Below are positions 1-11,962 of a stretch of 64,000 nt of DNA, one piece after another. The stretch comes from Temnothorax longispinosus. Taxonomy: Eukaryota > Arthropoda > Insecta > Hymenoptera > Formicidae. Below the pieces are notes generated by a model. That model saw nothing but the letters and a program-made list of their open reading frames with translations. It did not search any database and had not been told where the DNA came from. Each line of letters starts with the position of its first letter. Positions within the stretch are counted from its first letter, which is position 1. A program made the translations under genes and the position numbers. The stretch covers positions 18,955,642 through 19,019,641 of the forward strand of contig NC_092362.1 of the NCBI RefSeq assembly GCF_030848805.1, read 5' to 3'.

Positions 1-3000
1 TATGGAAGATAGAGAGAGAAATAAAGAGATTTGATAAGAATACAATTTGGTGCCACATAACATGTCTTGTGTGCAGTATGAAGTATTTTTGTATATAAAA
101 TAAACGTAGGTAATATGTGCTGAAATGTGCTATGATACTCTCCTGTTATCCGTATATTAATTTAATAAGTATTATTTTTAATATGTGATAAAGTTAGAAA
201 TTCAAGGATTAGTAGAACTTGCCGTCTAAATTAATTTCTGAACTCTTTAATCATCGACTAAAATAAAGAGACGTGAATTTTACTAACCATGACTGATACT
301 TACTCCTATATTTTATATCTTAGAATCTACAAATGCAGAACATTTGATATCTTTTTGTTTATTGTCAGTATTATCAGTTTTCTTTTCTTCTTTTTTTTTT
401 TCATCTTATGAAATGTACAAATATAAGGAAATCCTAAGAGTGTACCTCTTGCACATTTCCGAAATGAAATACATCGAATTCCCTCCGTCCGAAATGTACA
501 CAGCGAGCAGAAACGTTTTGATACAGCCAGGTACAACAATCGTATAAAAAACACTATGTCGCCTCGACTACGTTCTTCACTAAATTACGTTCGTTTGAGA
601 TTTACGTTTAGGCTGAGGTGAGTCATCACGGTCTTCCTGTTTGATAGAACCTTTTTGTACCTTTCTCTCTCGTAACGAGAAAGCACTCTTCCTTCCTTTC
701 TTATAAGCGGGATATGAACTGTCTAAATAAAGGTGGACATCAATAAGTTTCTAAATATGAAGAACTGTGATTGGGGTCCGGAAGCATTGCGTTGACACAA
801 ATCACCATAAGTCGCGCACAAATGCCCGTTATTTATATAATATGCAAAATGCAATAATTAAGGAGCAATTGATATACAATTTTCGACGAGGTGTTATGCC
901 AGTGTAACAGTTCCGGACTCTAATAACCATCTGTTTGTATGAGAAACATAGATTGTATTTTTTCACTCATGTACTGTTTAATATCCTATGGTTGTCCAGT
1001 TCTATTCGGCATTTTATATTACGATGACACGTTACTCTCTTGTTCTTTTTATATAAAATTTCGAATAAAATATACGTGAGAAAAGGAAGATTGGAAATAA
1101 TGGTTATTCGACTTCCAGTGTTATTATATGTGAGAGACTAATTATTGTTATCCCTACAAACCTTATCTTTTGGGATGTAGTACGATAACACCAATTTATC
1201 GTAGCTCTCGCATACTTTGTATATACATACGTAATTGTTAACTTTTGGACCGAAAAATTATGAAATCAATGAAGTGGGCCGTGCAAAATATATAAATATA
1301 TACGTATGATAGAGAATTGATAATTACATTAATCAATAAAGTGTATACCGTGCTATAAAAAGATTACTGTTTTTTCGAAAGATTCATTTCTGCCATTTCG
1401 TATTAATGCATGATACATGTATATACATATATGGAATGTTTTTTTAGATCATTATTTCAATCTCCCTCTTTGTCACCTGACAAAGCATAGATCTCACAGA
1501 AAATGAGCAGCAGTACCATCGAAAATTTCTTTTCCAATCCTTAGCTATGATCCATGTATACTTGTAATCCAGCAAAAACAGATTTCATTTTAGAACAGCA
1601 CGTGTGATACACATATACGAAAATGTGAAGCATTACAATAAAATTGTACTCTGGAAAATCGGCTGGGATAAAATTTTTTACAACGATTACGCTCTCGTAT
1701 TACCTTTCTGTCGGATACAAAATTCTAATGAGATATTAAAGAAACAATTTGATTTCGATTAAAAGACACATTTCACTGGCAAAATATGTGTGGGAGTAAA
1801 ATAATCAATGACGAACATGTTAGCAGATTATACAACTATGCTTATAGAGATCATAGGCAAGCCATAATCTAAGTACGTCATCGATCCGGTTATTAAAGCA
1901 ACTCGCGTGGACGACATTTCCGTGTATCTTTACCTTAAAACAAAGATTACAAGGCTTTCCCTACTCTCTTCCTTTCTCTCACTCTTTCTCTCTTCCTCTC
2001 ATTCTCTCTCCCTTTCTCTCTCTCTCTCTCTCTTTCACTTTCGCTCATTGATATTTATTGATTTCTTAATTTACCTATCTTGCGTACTTAAATCGGGTGT
2101 TCCGCTAAGCAGAAACGTAGTCGCACCGATGTATAGAAATAAATAACTATCTAGACTCCTATAGTGAGAAGATGTTTACATATAAAAATTTGAAGAAACG
2201 TTAAGCCGGCAATTAACATCTGGGTATCTTGAGAGACAATACACAGATACAAATACTTCGAACCATCACGTTCTGGAATTCGTTGTGCACATATCGCAAA
2301 ATCGGATCTCTTTTCGAACGTTTCACTTTGATGAAGTTCTCTTGTGCGCCTGTTTTTGTCTCTACAAGGTGTACATTACAACAATATCGCAAATAATGTA
2401 GATACATTATTAAATAACGATACACCATTTTCGTCGAGTAAATCTCACAGCATTCGAGACTCTTTGAGAAACTCTCTTTGCTCTCTATACAGTATTCTTT
2501 CATAAAGGATACTTCACCAAAATTGCACGTTACATTCTTTTCACATTTATACATACATAGCGTCGTTTATTACAGAGGCATCATACGAATAAGCGAATTA
2601 AATTAACAATGTTAAAATAAATTTCGTAATATCTTCAGTAACCGTTTAAATATTGCGGGAAATATCTTTCTCTTCACTGAGGTGCACCACTATAACAATG
2701 AAAAATTACTTCGATACTTTTGCGAAGCGTTTCTTATGTACAATTGTGTGAATGTACAAAAATCTAAGAGCCAAGAGCCAGCAACGGAGCAATGTAGGAT
2801 TGCGAGGAATTATCCTTACTTTTACAAATGTGTATCACTGCATAAGACGGAAATACTTCATTTACTCCGTGGATCGTGTACGCGACCTCAACTTATGTCT
2901 AAGGCAACTGTGCCGTTTTTTAAAAATTGACATCTATTTACAGAACTCTTCTCCGTATGAATTTTGCAAATATCGGTGTAGAATGCACGATACGCAATTG

Positions 3001-3604
3001 TATGTTCATAATAATCAGTTTATTACAGCTCTTTCATGATTGTGTCTGAACAAAATAGCGCTACAGCCGCTCTTGTAGTTCAAATACTCATTTCTCGTAA
3101 AATCTATGATAAGATGACAAACATCGATTTAATATAAAATTACGATCAAACCACCATACACTGTACATTTGTAAACTGTACATTCGGAACTGAAGAGCGC
3201 GTAGTGTAATTGTTTAAGGTTTAAAGGAATCTCTGTGAATAATTAAGGATCATAAATTGTAATACAAGGTGGTGAATGTATGAGAGTAGGCAGGTATCAA
3301 GCTGGCTTAATTAAGTGTCACAGTCTTCGAATCGCCTTTTCTTTCATAGACATGAATTATATCAGCCGCGCCATATTCGCTAGTGCTCTTCTCTTTCGTG
3401 TATCGATTACGATCTGCTTGATGTTTGGTAAACTCTAGACAATAATTTTATGACGATATCGTACGTGCTGTATTGTAAATTTTGAAATATGTTTTCGTTA
3501 TTCTGTTTTCTTCTCTCTTGGGACATCATATGAGAAAGAACATACTCCTGTCCCTCCTGCTTTCTCCGAAGCTAAGAGAACCAAATGTCGATTGAGTCAT
3601 GGAC
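1..3604. other. Non-genic stretch, probably eRF1 3' UTR and flank
   Basis: I find no protein-coding exon here. The open frames are short, AT-rich and lack recognisable motifs. The part nearest 3604 should be the 3' UTR of the eRF1 transcript that ends in the distal last exon. On the minus strand AATAAA hexamers (read as tttatt on plus) occur near 3019-3024 and 2566-2571, so transcription could end there. Where it really ends cannot be seen from sequence. Confidence 0.5.
1954..2042. repeat. CT-rich simple repeat
   Basis: A pyrimidine tract made of impure (CT)n runs, purest around 2010-2032. The serine/leucine-rich open frame over it is a product of the repeat and not a gene. Confidence 0.85.
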
Positions 3605-3687
3605 TTAGTAGTCATCCAAGTCAAAGCCATCAGTTTCGATGTCGTCCAGCTGCATACTTTGAAAGTCCACTTTGTACCGCAAGATAC
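3605..3687 (-). other. eRF1: eRF1 distal alternative last exon
   Basis: This 83-nt exon has a CAG acceptor at 3688-3690 and a TAA stop at 3605-3607. It joins exon 8 in the same phase and starts with almost the same residues ([12 protein letters not shown]), then a different acidic stretch rich in D, E and I, and again DLDDY. It lies about 3.9 kb downstream of exon 8. Similarity at both ends of the tail suggests an old exon duplication. Confidence 0.9.
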
Positions 3688-6600
3688 CTGTAAGATATGC
3701 GTTTAAGGATACATACAAGAGAGAGCGATAACTATCATTTAAAATTTTCCTTCGCTAAAAAAAATTAAATTTTTTACATGAAAATTCATTATTAAATATT
3801 GATAATGAAAAAACAATTGTAATTATGGAGCAATAATATGTAATAACACAAGCAAATATATATATAAATAAATGATTAAAATTGCCCAACATTAACTGAT
3901 GTTCACGGCACTGATGTGCTAAATTATACAAATTTAATTCAAATTGACATTTTATGACAGCGCTTCCCTAAGTAAGAGAAATGTATTTTTATATATTGTA
4001 GTTTAAAATATCCATATAGTAAAACATCAGAACATACATATAAAACATATTATACAAAGCTATTATACAAAGAAAGCACTGTCCAAAAGAAACATATAAT
4101 TAGTGAATATTTTATCATTAATTTTGCAATTATGTCACTATATATAATACAAAGACAATTGCAAATTAAGATTATATGAATATTATATATTTTAGTGATT
4201 AGGATGATCTCATACACAGTAAGAGAAATACATAAGATCTGTGAATTTTTATTAATATATTTAAAGTAAATTAATATTTATAGAGATATTAATAAGCGAT
4301 AAAAGTACATAACTGTATAATAAAAATTATTATTATAAATGATAAAGTATTAATGAAATAAGACCATGTAAATGCATACACAAAAGATGTATCAATTGTA
4401 ACATTTGATGTAAATTATGATTGAACATATCGGTTTTTAATCTTTGTTGTGTAATTAGTAGAGAACATGTACTGTACCTTTCCGAAAATGCAAGCTAATA
4501 AAAATAAGATACCGATTAGTACTCGAAAAGTATTAAATATTTTAACTATTTTAAGCAACTGCTATATATATATATGTGAAAGCGTAAATACTCATAGATA
4601 TCATAATTGCATGATAATTGTGTTCATTATCAGAGATAACACTTCTCATAACATTTTTCATAATCTTCAGATTGACATCTAATTTTCGATATAACATATC
4701 AATTATCGCTCTCTAATCATAAGATATATATTATCTATGATGATGAACTTAACGTTGCTTATTATTTAACATGCATTATTGGGATGTATTACATCATTAT
4801 TTTTTATTTTTCATTATAAGCATGGACATAGCATATAATAGAAAAGAAATATATCGAAAGCTGTAGTAAATTCAAGATGTAACATGTAATAATGTATAAT
4901 CTTGTTGATCATTTTCCTGCTTCTTGTATCGCGCAATACCAATTTTATAACAAATATTTCAATATTTATGTAAAAATGACAGTATCCAAAGACTTCTAAA
5001 TAAAAAGTGGAGACAATTGATTTAGGCCCGGTTGTTCCAACCTGTTGGTAAGCTAACTAATAGTTAAATCATATGTCTATCTTTGTCAAATGTAAAGGAT
5101 AAACAAAGACATATATATGATTTAACTATTAGTTAGTTTACCAACAGGTTGGAACAATCGGGCCTTAATAATCCTTTTGCGTGTTAAGCATATAATTATT
5201 TCCAGAAGAATTATTTTCGTGTATAAACTACATTATATTCTTTTATCGATAAAATAAATTAACGATCTTTATATGCAGAATAATATATTAAACTGAAGTA
5301 AAGTTCGAATTATTAAATTCCTTCTTGAAATGATATAGATTAAAATATGCAATTATATTGAAGGGACATACATGCGCTTGCTATGATCTAATATCGTTAG
5401 TGATTATCAATGTATAATCTAGTCTATACAACGTCCATAGCGTAATAATATAATATAAAATAAATTCAGTAATATACATATAGATACTGTATGTACACAA
5501 CATTGATAAAAAATAAAATTTAAAGAATAATACCATCACGTTAAATACGCAGTACAAAATTCTACTTGCCAAGGAATAGGTTGGAAATATTATAAACATT
5601 ATCATGCAAACCATATTTTATATGTATTGTAGTTGTAGAACAAAAAACAGATTCAATAAATTTAAAAACTCAGATATACGCACATTGTGTATTTCAATTT
5701 AGCAAAATTCTTATATAACTGATATAAGTGAGTGGTAATACACTGAATCGAGAATTATTAAATAGCGTGTATGTGAAATGTCATGTTTAAAGTTTAAGTA
5801 TAATTGGTGAGTGAGATAAATATCGACATCTTCAAGGTGAGACAACATAGACGTGAGTAGTTATATTCTTAGTAATAATGATGAAACTTGTCATTGTTGC
5901 CTAAAAGCTAACATTTCAAAGCGTTATCAATCAGTTTATTTATAACACATTCCTGTGAACACGGCCTTTATAGTTCGTAACGGATTTTCGTTGTGTACGA
6001 TGGTACCGTACGAAGATCGAAGATGATATGTGTTAAACGAATAAGAATGTGGCTATATATTTGTGACAAAATATATTTAACTATCAAGCAGAACTATTTT
6101 TTTCCAATGAATCAACCACTGTGTATATTGTATCTACTATTCCAATTATGAGACCAACAATGTATGAATCTAACAATCCGACGATAACAAAAGATAGGAG
6201 ACTGGAAGATTTCAACTCACCCTGTGTAAAACAGAGTTATCCATATCATATATATATATGTGTATGTAAAAAATTTTCTTTACGCGTTTACCACCAAGAA
6301 AGAAAAGAAAGACAGCGAGAATTCTCAGACTTTTTTATTCGTAGAAAAAAGAAACATAATACTTTGAGAAATATAAACTAAAAATGTTTATCACCACATT
6401 CAAACTTATTTTAAGAGACACATATGCATATGTATACTACAGATTTGCACAGAAGAAACAAACTATTTAGTGAGAAACCCAATAAAAGAAATCGTGAAAA
6501 TTTCTTGGACAAATTTATCTTTATATTTAGATTAATGAAAAGCAAAATATTTTACAATAGCTGTAATTATCTTTTTCTAAGTATTACAAAACAAAATATA

Positions 6601-9600
6601 TTTAATATATATTAATTTCAGAAAATCTTAAACTTCTTTATGCAAATATAATGTACAGTTAAATTTTTATATATAATATGTTAATAATAAAATGTATTCA
6701 CATTTTCTTCAGAAAAAGATAAGAAAAAAGAAATACTGAACCCAGATTACATAAGGATAACATCTTAAAACGCTAATTATACATTTGAGATTTGTACTAA
6801 TAGAATTTCTCTTTATCAATTTATTTATATTTATGAATTAAATTAAATTAAATTATAGTTACATTATTAGAAATTTAACGCAAAACACAAAATTGTCAAC
6901 AAATAAACAAACAATAAATTTGTCCAGCTTTGCAAATAATATGCTCTATGATACACGAGATGTAAGTGAACGCACGCAAGACAGAGAAAGAGCTACCTGG
7001 TCGATTCTGAGTAATTCACGGATGAAATTAGTAATCATCAAGGTCAACATCATCAAGAGGCTCATCGGCCTGCAGTGACTGGAAATCAACTTTGTAGCGG
7101 AGGATTCCTATACACCAAGATATACTCCATAGTTAATATCAGTTTGATGAAATTTACCTTCCATGCAAAATAATCTTTGTTGGTGTCTAACGACGTAATG
7201 TTAATCTACCGGCTTTTAGGGATTGTGTACACCCATAAAACGCAACTACGCCATAACTTGACAATAAACCAAGTTCCGCAACAAATTAAATGCGCAGATT
7301 GTATTGAAAAAAAGCCTAGCATGTATATTATATATTATTCGAAATGCTCCAAATACAGATATCGAAATTTTTTAATACCTCTTCTTGATTTTAATTTTCT
7401 ACCTTTTTTACTGTTCTATTTACATGATTTAACCATTTCCCATTTATTTATTACGTATCTTATTTTTCTGGGGCCATTTGCGATATGTGAGCTTATATAT
7501 TTTATGATAGACAAAGAGGTAGAATGTTTCGTAATTAAAAATAATGATAATAAGCATAAATGTATAAGAGAAACTTACCTCCAATGCCACCAAAACCTCT
7601 GACAAACTGGGATCCTTCTTGAGACTTGTCCGTGATAATTTCCAAGGTAGCACCGAAACTTTTGTAATTGTTCGCAAGCCATTCGAGTAGTGGTTGACAT
7701 TCTACGAGTTCCAATTCTACCCCGCTCTATGAAAAATACAGATAAGATATAGAAAAGAAATTAAAATTTATTTTTATTTTGTGTTTTTAACGCTATTTTG
7801 ATACTCACTTCCTTATCAGTAAAGTGAGTTTTATCCTTTTCTTGTTCTGGCGTTAAATGTAATACTTTTTCTTCCGCGTTCGTATGATTTTTCAGAACAT
7901 ATCGTTGAATATCTAAATTTTCCCAACAAATTAAAGTTTCGACGCTACCTAATTCCAAGGCTCTCAACGTGTCTTCTACACCAAAACAGTATTTGCCAGT
8001 TTCTTGAGAAATTTCATCAAAGTAACGACCTGAACAAAACAGAAATCAAATATATTATTAAATTTATATACTATTACTAACGTTACATTGTAATTAACAT
8101 ATAAATATTTACCGATCAACTTTTTCTCTTGAATAAACTTTACGTTTTGCAAAGATTCAGCCGCCAACTCAATAGCTTGATTAAAACCATTTTCGCCACC
8201 ATATGATACATCAACCAGCTTTATGACTTTAGCTTGCAATCTCTGAAAAAAATCAAATATTAAAGAAACTAATATATTAGAAAGCTAATTAAAGAAACAA
8301 TCTTTTATATCTCGCTAATAGAAATGTACTCAAAGAAATTAAAAATAATAAAGATGCTGGATAGCTAGATATCGCTAGAACAATCGCTCAACAAACAAAA
8401 GATCCGGGTTCGATTCTCGGCTTTGCCATCCCACATATACACTAAAAATATTGTAAACCTATGATAGGAACAAAGTTCACGAAATATGAATTTAATGATT
8501 TAAAATAACTAGAAATAAACAAATTACTGTATCGTCTCTTGAAGAATAGAAACCTCCAAATAATAATTTGAAAAACAAACCCTCTAAATTGGAGGTTGAA
8601 TAAGAGGCTTACAATTCCTTTCAAAAATTGTAATAAAAATTATAATAAAACTAGTTTGACAGCTTTAGTTTAAGCCAAGGCATTACTCATGGACATTATT
8701 ACAATTATAATGAAACAACTTATAAAATAATGCAGTTATAAAAAAGAATCTTGCTTACTGGATCGAACATATCCGATTGGCTAAGTTCGGTCTTGAAGTC
8801 TGCGCTACCCGCGAGGATCAATCCAGCGATGTTAGGTTTATCGTTCGTGATGTATAATTGAGTAGCGACTTCAGCTACTTTTCGAACGTAATTATGTCGC
8901 TTTTCCATACGTAATCGGGCAAAACGCAGTGCGGATTGACCGCCTCTGCCTAAAATCATTTTTTTTTTTTTTACATATTTGATACAAATGTCTTGCATCG
9001 ATTTTTAAACAAGTAATAATCGCAAATATATCGGGTTTTTCTGAATTTCCACATATGTTACGTACCATGTTTCTTGGGAAGATCCACAGTAAATTTATGT
9101 AACACTTCGCGCGTGTTGCCTTGTAGCGTTCCGAACAACGCACCATTACCATCCATTACAATAAAACCAAATTTGTTGTCATCCGCGAGCAACGCCGTGA
9201 GTGCTTCTGTGTGAAACTGCAAAACGCAATTAGGGCTCGTATAAAAACCATACTATACACATAATAAGTACCATATTTGCCAATGTAAAGCATACCTTAT
9301 TATCACAAAGATATAAAGATGTATTGATAGGTTTGAAAGGCTCAAAATCGATGTTGACCTTCTTTTCTTTTCCTTCCTCTGTTACAATAGTTCCACAATA
9401 AATTACCAGGCCATTTGGAGGCACTGAAATGCATTATTACGCATAAATAATTCATGATTAATGTGCATATAAATAATGGTATCTCAATGCTACTCCAATT
9501 TTATGTTTAAAAGAATCAAACACGTGTTACAGCTGTATGTAATAAATTCCCATATTCTCTTAAACTGTGTCAAAAAGAACTTGACATAAATAAAAGAAAC

Positions 9601-10197
9601 ATTTACCTTTAGTATATAGCTTTAGCCTATGCTGCACCGATGTGATTGCACCCAAAACAGATAATCTATTTACACGTGACTTAATATTCGACGCTGTGCC
9701 AAATTCATCCGCCAGCATCTTGCTCACTCTCGATATTTGGTCCTTTGGAGGTATGATTAACGAAATCATACTCGTGCCATTCCTGCAAAGACAAATAAAT
9801 CAACATCTCCCGCCTATCACCGATACGCAGAGACAATCGAGAGGCAAATTACAAAGAAATCCACTTGCGTAAGGCAAGACCTACATACATTCTTCCCCTA
9901 TATAAATCTCTAACAAAACCACATGGTATTTTAACGTCTATCAGGCGCGACAAAAGCGATCCTTGCATGAAGTCGAGAACTCTGGATCGCGGAATGTGGC
10001 GAACGAGCACATGCTCAGCCAAGCCATATGGTCGGAGAGATTCCAGGAGAATCACGCAGCGGTAACAGCTGACAGTGCAAGGCGCGACGACGTCGGCGCC
10101 GACTCACTTACCCTCTGGCCATTTCGAGGCTCTTTATAAGCTTCTTGATCTTCCAGATCTCGACGTTGCGGTCGGCGGAGGTCTCCTCGTTCGACAT
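3605..10197 (-). CDS. eRF1: Eukaryotic peptide chain release factor subunit 1 (eRF1)
   Basis: eRF1 recognises all three stop codons in the ribosomal A site and triggers peptide release together with the GTPase eRF3. Coding exons, minus strand: 10197-10112, 9782-9607, 9423-9296, 9216-9066, 8949-8759, 8242-8113, 8029-7809, 7726-7579, then one of two last exons (7107-7028 or 3687-3605). Phase closes at every junction, giving 436 or 437 residues, the usual family length. Visible hallmarks are NIKS at residues 61-64 and YxCxxxF at 125-131 (N domain, stop-codon decoding) and GGQ at 183-185 (M domain, peptidyl-tRNA hydrolysis; the glutamine is methylated in the family). The start ATG follows a CpG-rich upstream region and gives the expected N-terminus with no extra residues. 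The last 26-27 residues depend on last-exon choice. Essential gene, apparently intact. Confidence 0.97.
5025..5164. mobile_element. Palindromic MITE, TTA target duplication (PIF/Harbinger-like)
   Basis: A 140-bp element whose arms (GGCCCGGTTGTTCC and its complement) are near-perfect over about 60 bp. It is flanked on both sides by TTA (5022-5024 and 5165-5167). A 3-bp TTA duplication is typical of PIF/Harbinger elements. It lies in the intron between the two eRF1 last exons. Length and ends (GGCCyGGTT) resemble the element at 43341-43479. Confidence 0.85.
7028..7107 (-). other. eRF1: eRF1 proximal alternative last exon
   Basis: This 80-nt exon has a TATAG acceptor at 7108-7112 and a TAA stop at 7028-7030. 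It joins the split Gly codon of exon 8 and encodes [12 protein letters not shown], a short acidic linker and a final DLDDY. An AATAAA (tttatt on plus) lies at 6820-6825. It is complete in itself, so it is mutually exclusive with the distal exon. Confidence 0.9.
8350..8432 (+). repeat. tRNA-like / SINE remnant in eRF1 intron
   Basis: The stretch around 8404-8420 contains GGGTTCGATTC, a match to the RNA polymerase III B box / T-arm, with a pairing T stem. A weak A-box-like segment lies about 45 bp upstream. No convincing acceptor stem or anticodon arm can be drawn, so I read it as a tRNA-derived SINE remnant and not a working tRNA gene. Confidence 0.4.
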
Positions 10198-11110
10198 CGC
10201 TGCGGACGTACGTGGGGACGCGTGGTCGCGGCGTTACGGCTGGTGCCCGAGATGCTGAGAATTAATCGCTGCCGCGCGCGCTCTGGTCCGTCCGGAGGTG
10301 GACGTGGAAAACGTGGGCGACAATGACGATCGTGTGAAGGAGCAGGCAATGTGGCCCGCGTCGACGACGGGGAACAGGACCCTACGACGGGTTCCTCTCT
10401 GCGAAAATTAACGGTTGGGAATTATCGATAGGCACGAAATACCGCACCGATCCAGTTTGCACCGGATTATGTCAGCCACGGAGGAACGTGGTCGACATAG
10501 CCATTCATTCAGGGGCGGCCGCCCGTACCGTTCGTCCGCGCTCTCCTTCTCACTCTTTCCCACTCGCTCTCCTCTCTTTCTCTCTCTCTCTCTTTCTCTC
10601 TCACTCTCTCTTCCCCTCACGCTCGGTGTCGCGCGCGCGGGCATTAAACGCTCGGGTTTAAGCACGCGCCGTGCGGCCACCTTCGCTCGCGGGCTGCTGT
10701 TGTACTCCGCACAGTCCGCACTCACTTTCGGGGGATCGTTACGGCGTGGTAGGTGCGTCCGGACACGTCGACGTTGTCGCGGAAGGGCCCTGGCCTCCTC
10801 TTCAGCGGCGACGCGGCTCGTGATACGGCGAGTACCACGCGAGTGCGATCCTCAGGATGCACACGTCGGCCATGCGATGTGCACAGCGGAAACGTCAGTG
10901 AACCACGGTTGACCACGGTGGACGTGCCGCACGCGAGACAAAATGGGAAGCAAAAAGACCCCGAGGCCGCCCAGTCGCGCACACGAGCGCGCACGATTGC
11001 GAATCGCGCGTTCGTCATTGGCCGGCGGCCCGCGCGCGCCTTCGAGTCGCCTCCGCATGAAACTCCGCCGCGGCGACGGCGATCGAGCGATGGTCATTTG
11101 TGAACGCGTA
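10198..11110 (-). promoter_or_regulatory. eRF1: CpG-rich promoter / 5' region of eRF1
   Basis: GC and CpG content rise sharply directly upstream of the eRF1 start and stay high for about 900 bp, unlike the AT-rich surroundings. A CT-rich tract lies at 10541-10618. Open frames on both strands are arginine-rich and lack motifs, as expected of a GC-rich non-coding region. The region probably holds the eRF1 transcription start and 5' UTR. A divergent plus-strand transcript is possible but no plus-strand gene is recognisable. Confidence 0.55.
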
Positions 11111-11497
11111 CCAAATTTCTTCGCAAAAATTCTTTAATTGGATTGGAAGCCGTAGTTGGCCGTAATCCGATTTAACATTTGGCTGCCGAATATGAATTTA
11201 TTAATTTATTAGCAATTTCTAGATGGACGCCAGCTATTCATTGATCCAATTTTTTGGAAGGAAAAAATAAAAATTTTATTAAAGAGAAGAATAAATTTGA
11301 TCAATTTGATAAAGAATTTTGATGAGAAATAAATATAATTAAATAGCATAGTTGATGTACTGATATAAAACGGTGTAAAGAGTGTATGAAGCTTATCAAT
11401 ACACTTCTCGCACACTTCACTGATTGACACTTCGTCTACGCTTCCCAACTTCGCTCTTTAGTCTCTAAAAAACTATTTAGAGAATGCTATTTTGCAG

Positions 11498-11690
11498 AAA
11501 CAACAGGACAGCGAGTGCTCGCTGCAAAAATCCTTAGATTTGCGGGCGGAGAAAGAGTCACTTGAGTCGGGAATTAGAAGACAAAGTGAATGAAATTCAG
11601 AACATATTAATGTCATGAAGGCTGATCACAAAAAGTGATCAATGATCTACTAAATTCATACGAGGTTGTCGACTTTCAGCTAGTCGATCG
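11498..11690 (+). pseudogene. Decayed fragment of a coiled-coil protein gene
   Basis: After a good splice acceptor (tattttgcag, ending 11497) the plus strand reads a heptad-like stretch (KQQDSECSLQKSLDLRAEKE). It then needs a frame change near 11560 to continue as ELEDKVNEIQNILMS, followed by a stop and KADHKK. The inverted copy to its right (about 11770-11692, minus) preserves the continuation KADHKKAIDELLKSYELVDF without breaks. I do not recognise the parent protein. Frame breaks and stops argue for a pseudogene fragment. Confidence 0.45.
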
Positions 11691-11770
11691 CTGAAAGCTG
11701 AAAGTCGACGAGTTCGTATGATTTTAGTAGCTCGTCGATCGCTTTTTTGTGATCAGCCTTAATGTCGAAG
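11608..11770. repeat. Fold-back inverted repeat over the coiled-coil fragment
   Basis: The arms (about 11608-11684 and 11692-11770) match over roughly 75 bp with a few differences and almost no spacer. They duplicate part of the coiled-coil fragment in opposite orientation. There are no transposon-like ends. Confidence 0.8.
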
Positions 11771-11883
11771 ATGCTTTCGCCGTGGGCCCTTATATATGAT
11801 CTCTGGTCGAATTTCACATTTGAGAAATAAGGCCACCTAGCAGTGAAAACGCTTATCACTCGGAGTAATTCCGACAAAATTTG

Positions 11884-11962
11884 AATTCGTCATGGGTAGC
11901 GACTGTGTTTTTACACGACTTGAAGGGTTCTGTAAAAACACAGTCGCTACCCATGACGAATT
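11884..11962. repeat. Perfect 30-bp fold-back repeat
   Basis: The 30-bp arms at 11884-11913 and 11933-11962 (aattcgtcatgggtagcgac and onward) are perfect inverted copies around a 19-bp spacer. It lies about 110 bp from the previous fold-back. Confidence 0.9.

Noticed and set aside
8350..8432. Functional tRNA gene
   Set aside because: Only the T arm is convincing; acceptor and anticodon stems cannot be built.
10415..11137. Arginine-rich plus-strand frames upstream of eRF1
   Set aside because: Overlapping frames on both strands without motifs are expected of GC-rich DNA; this is more likely promoter and 5' UTR.
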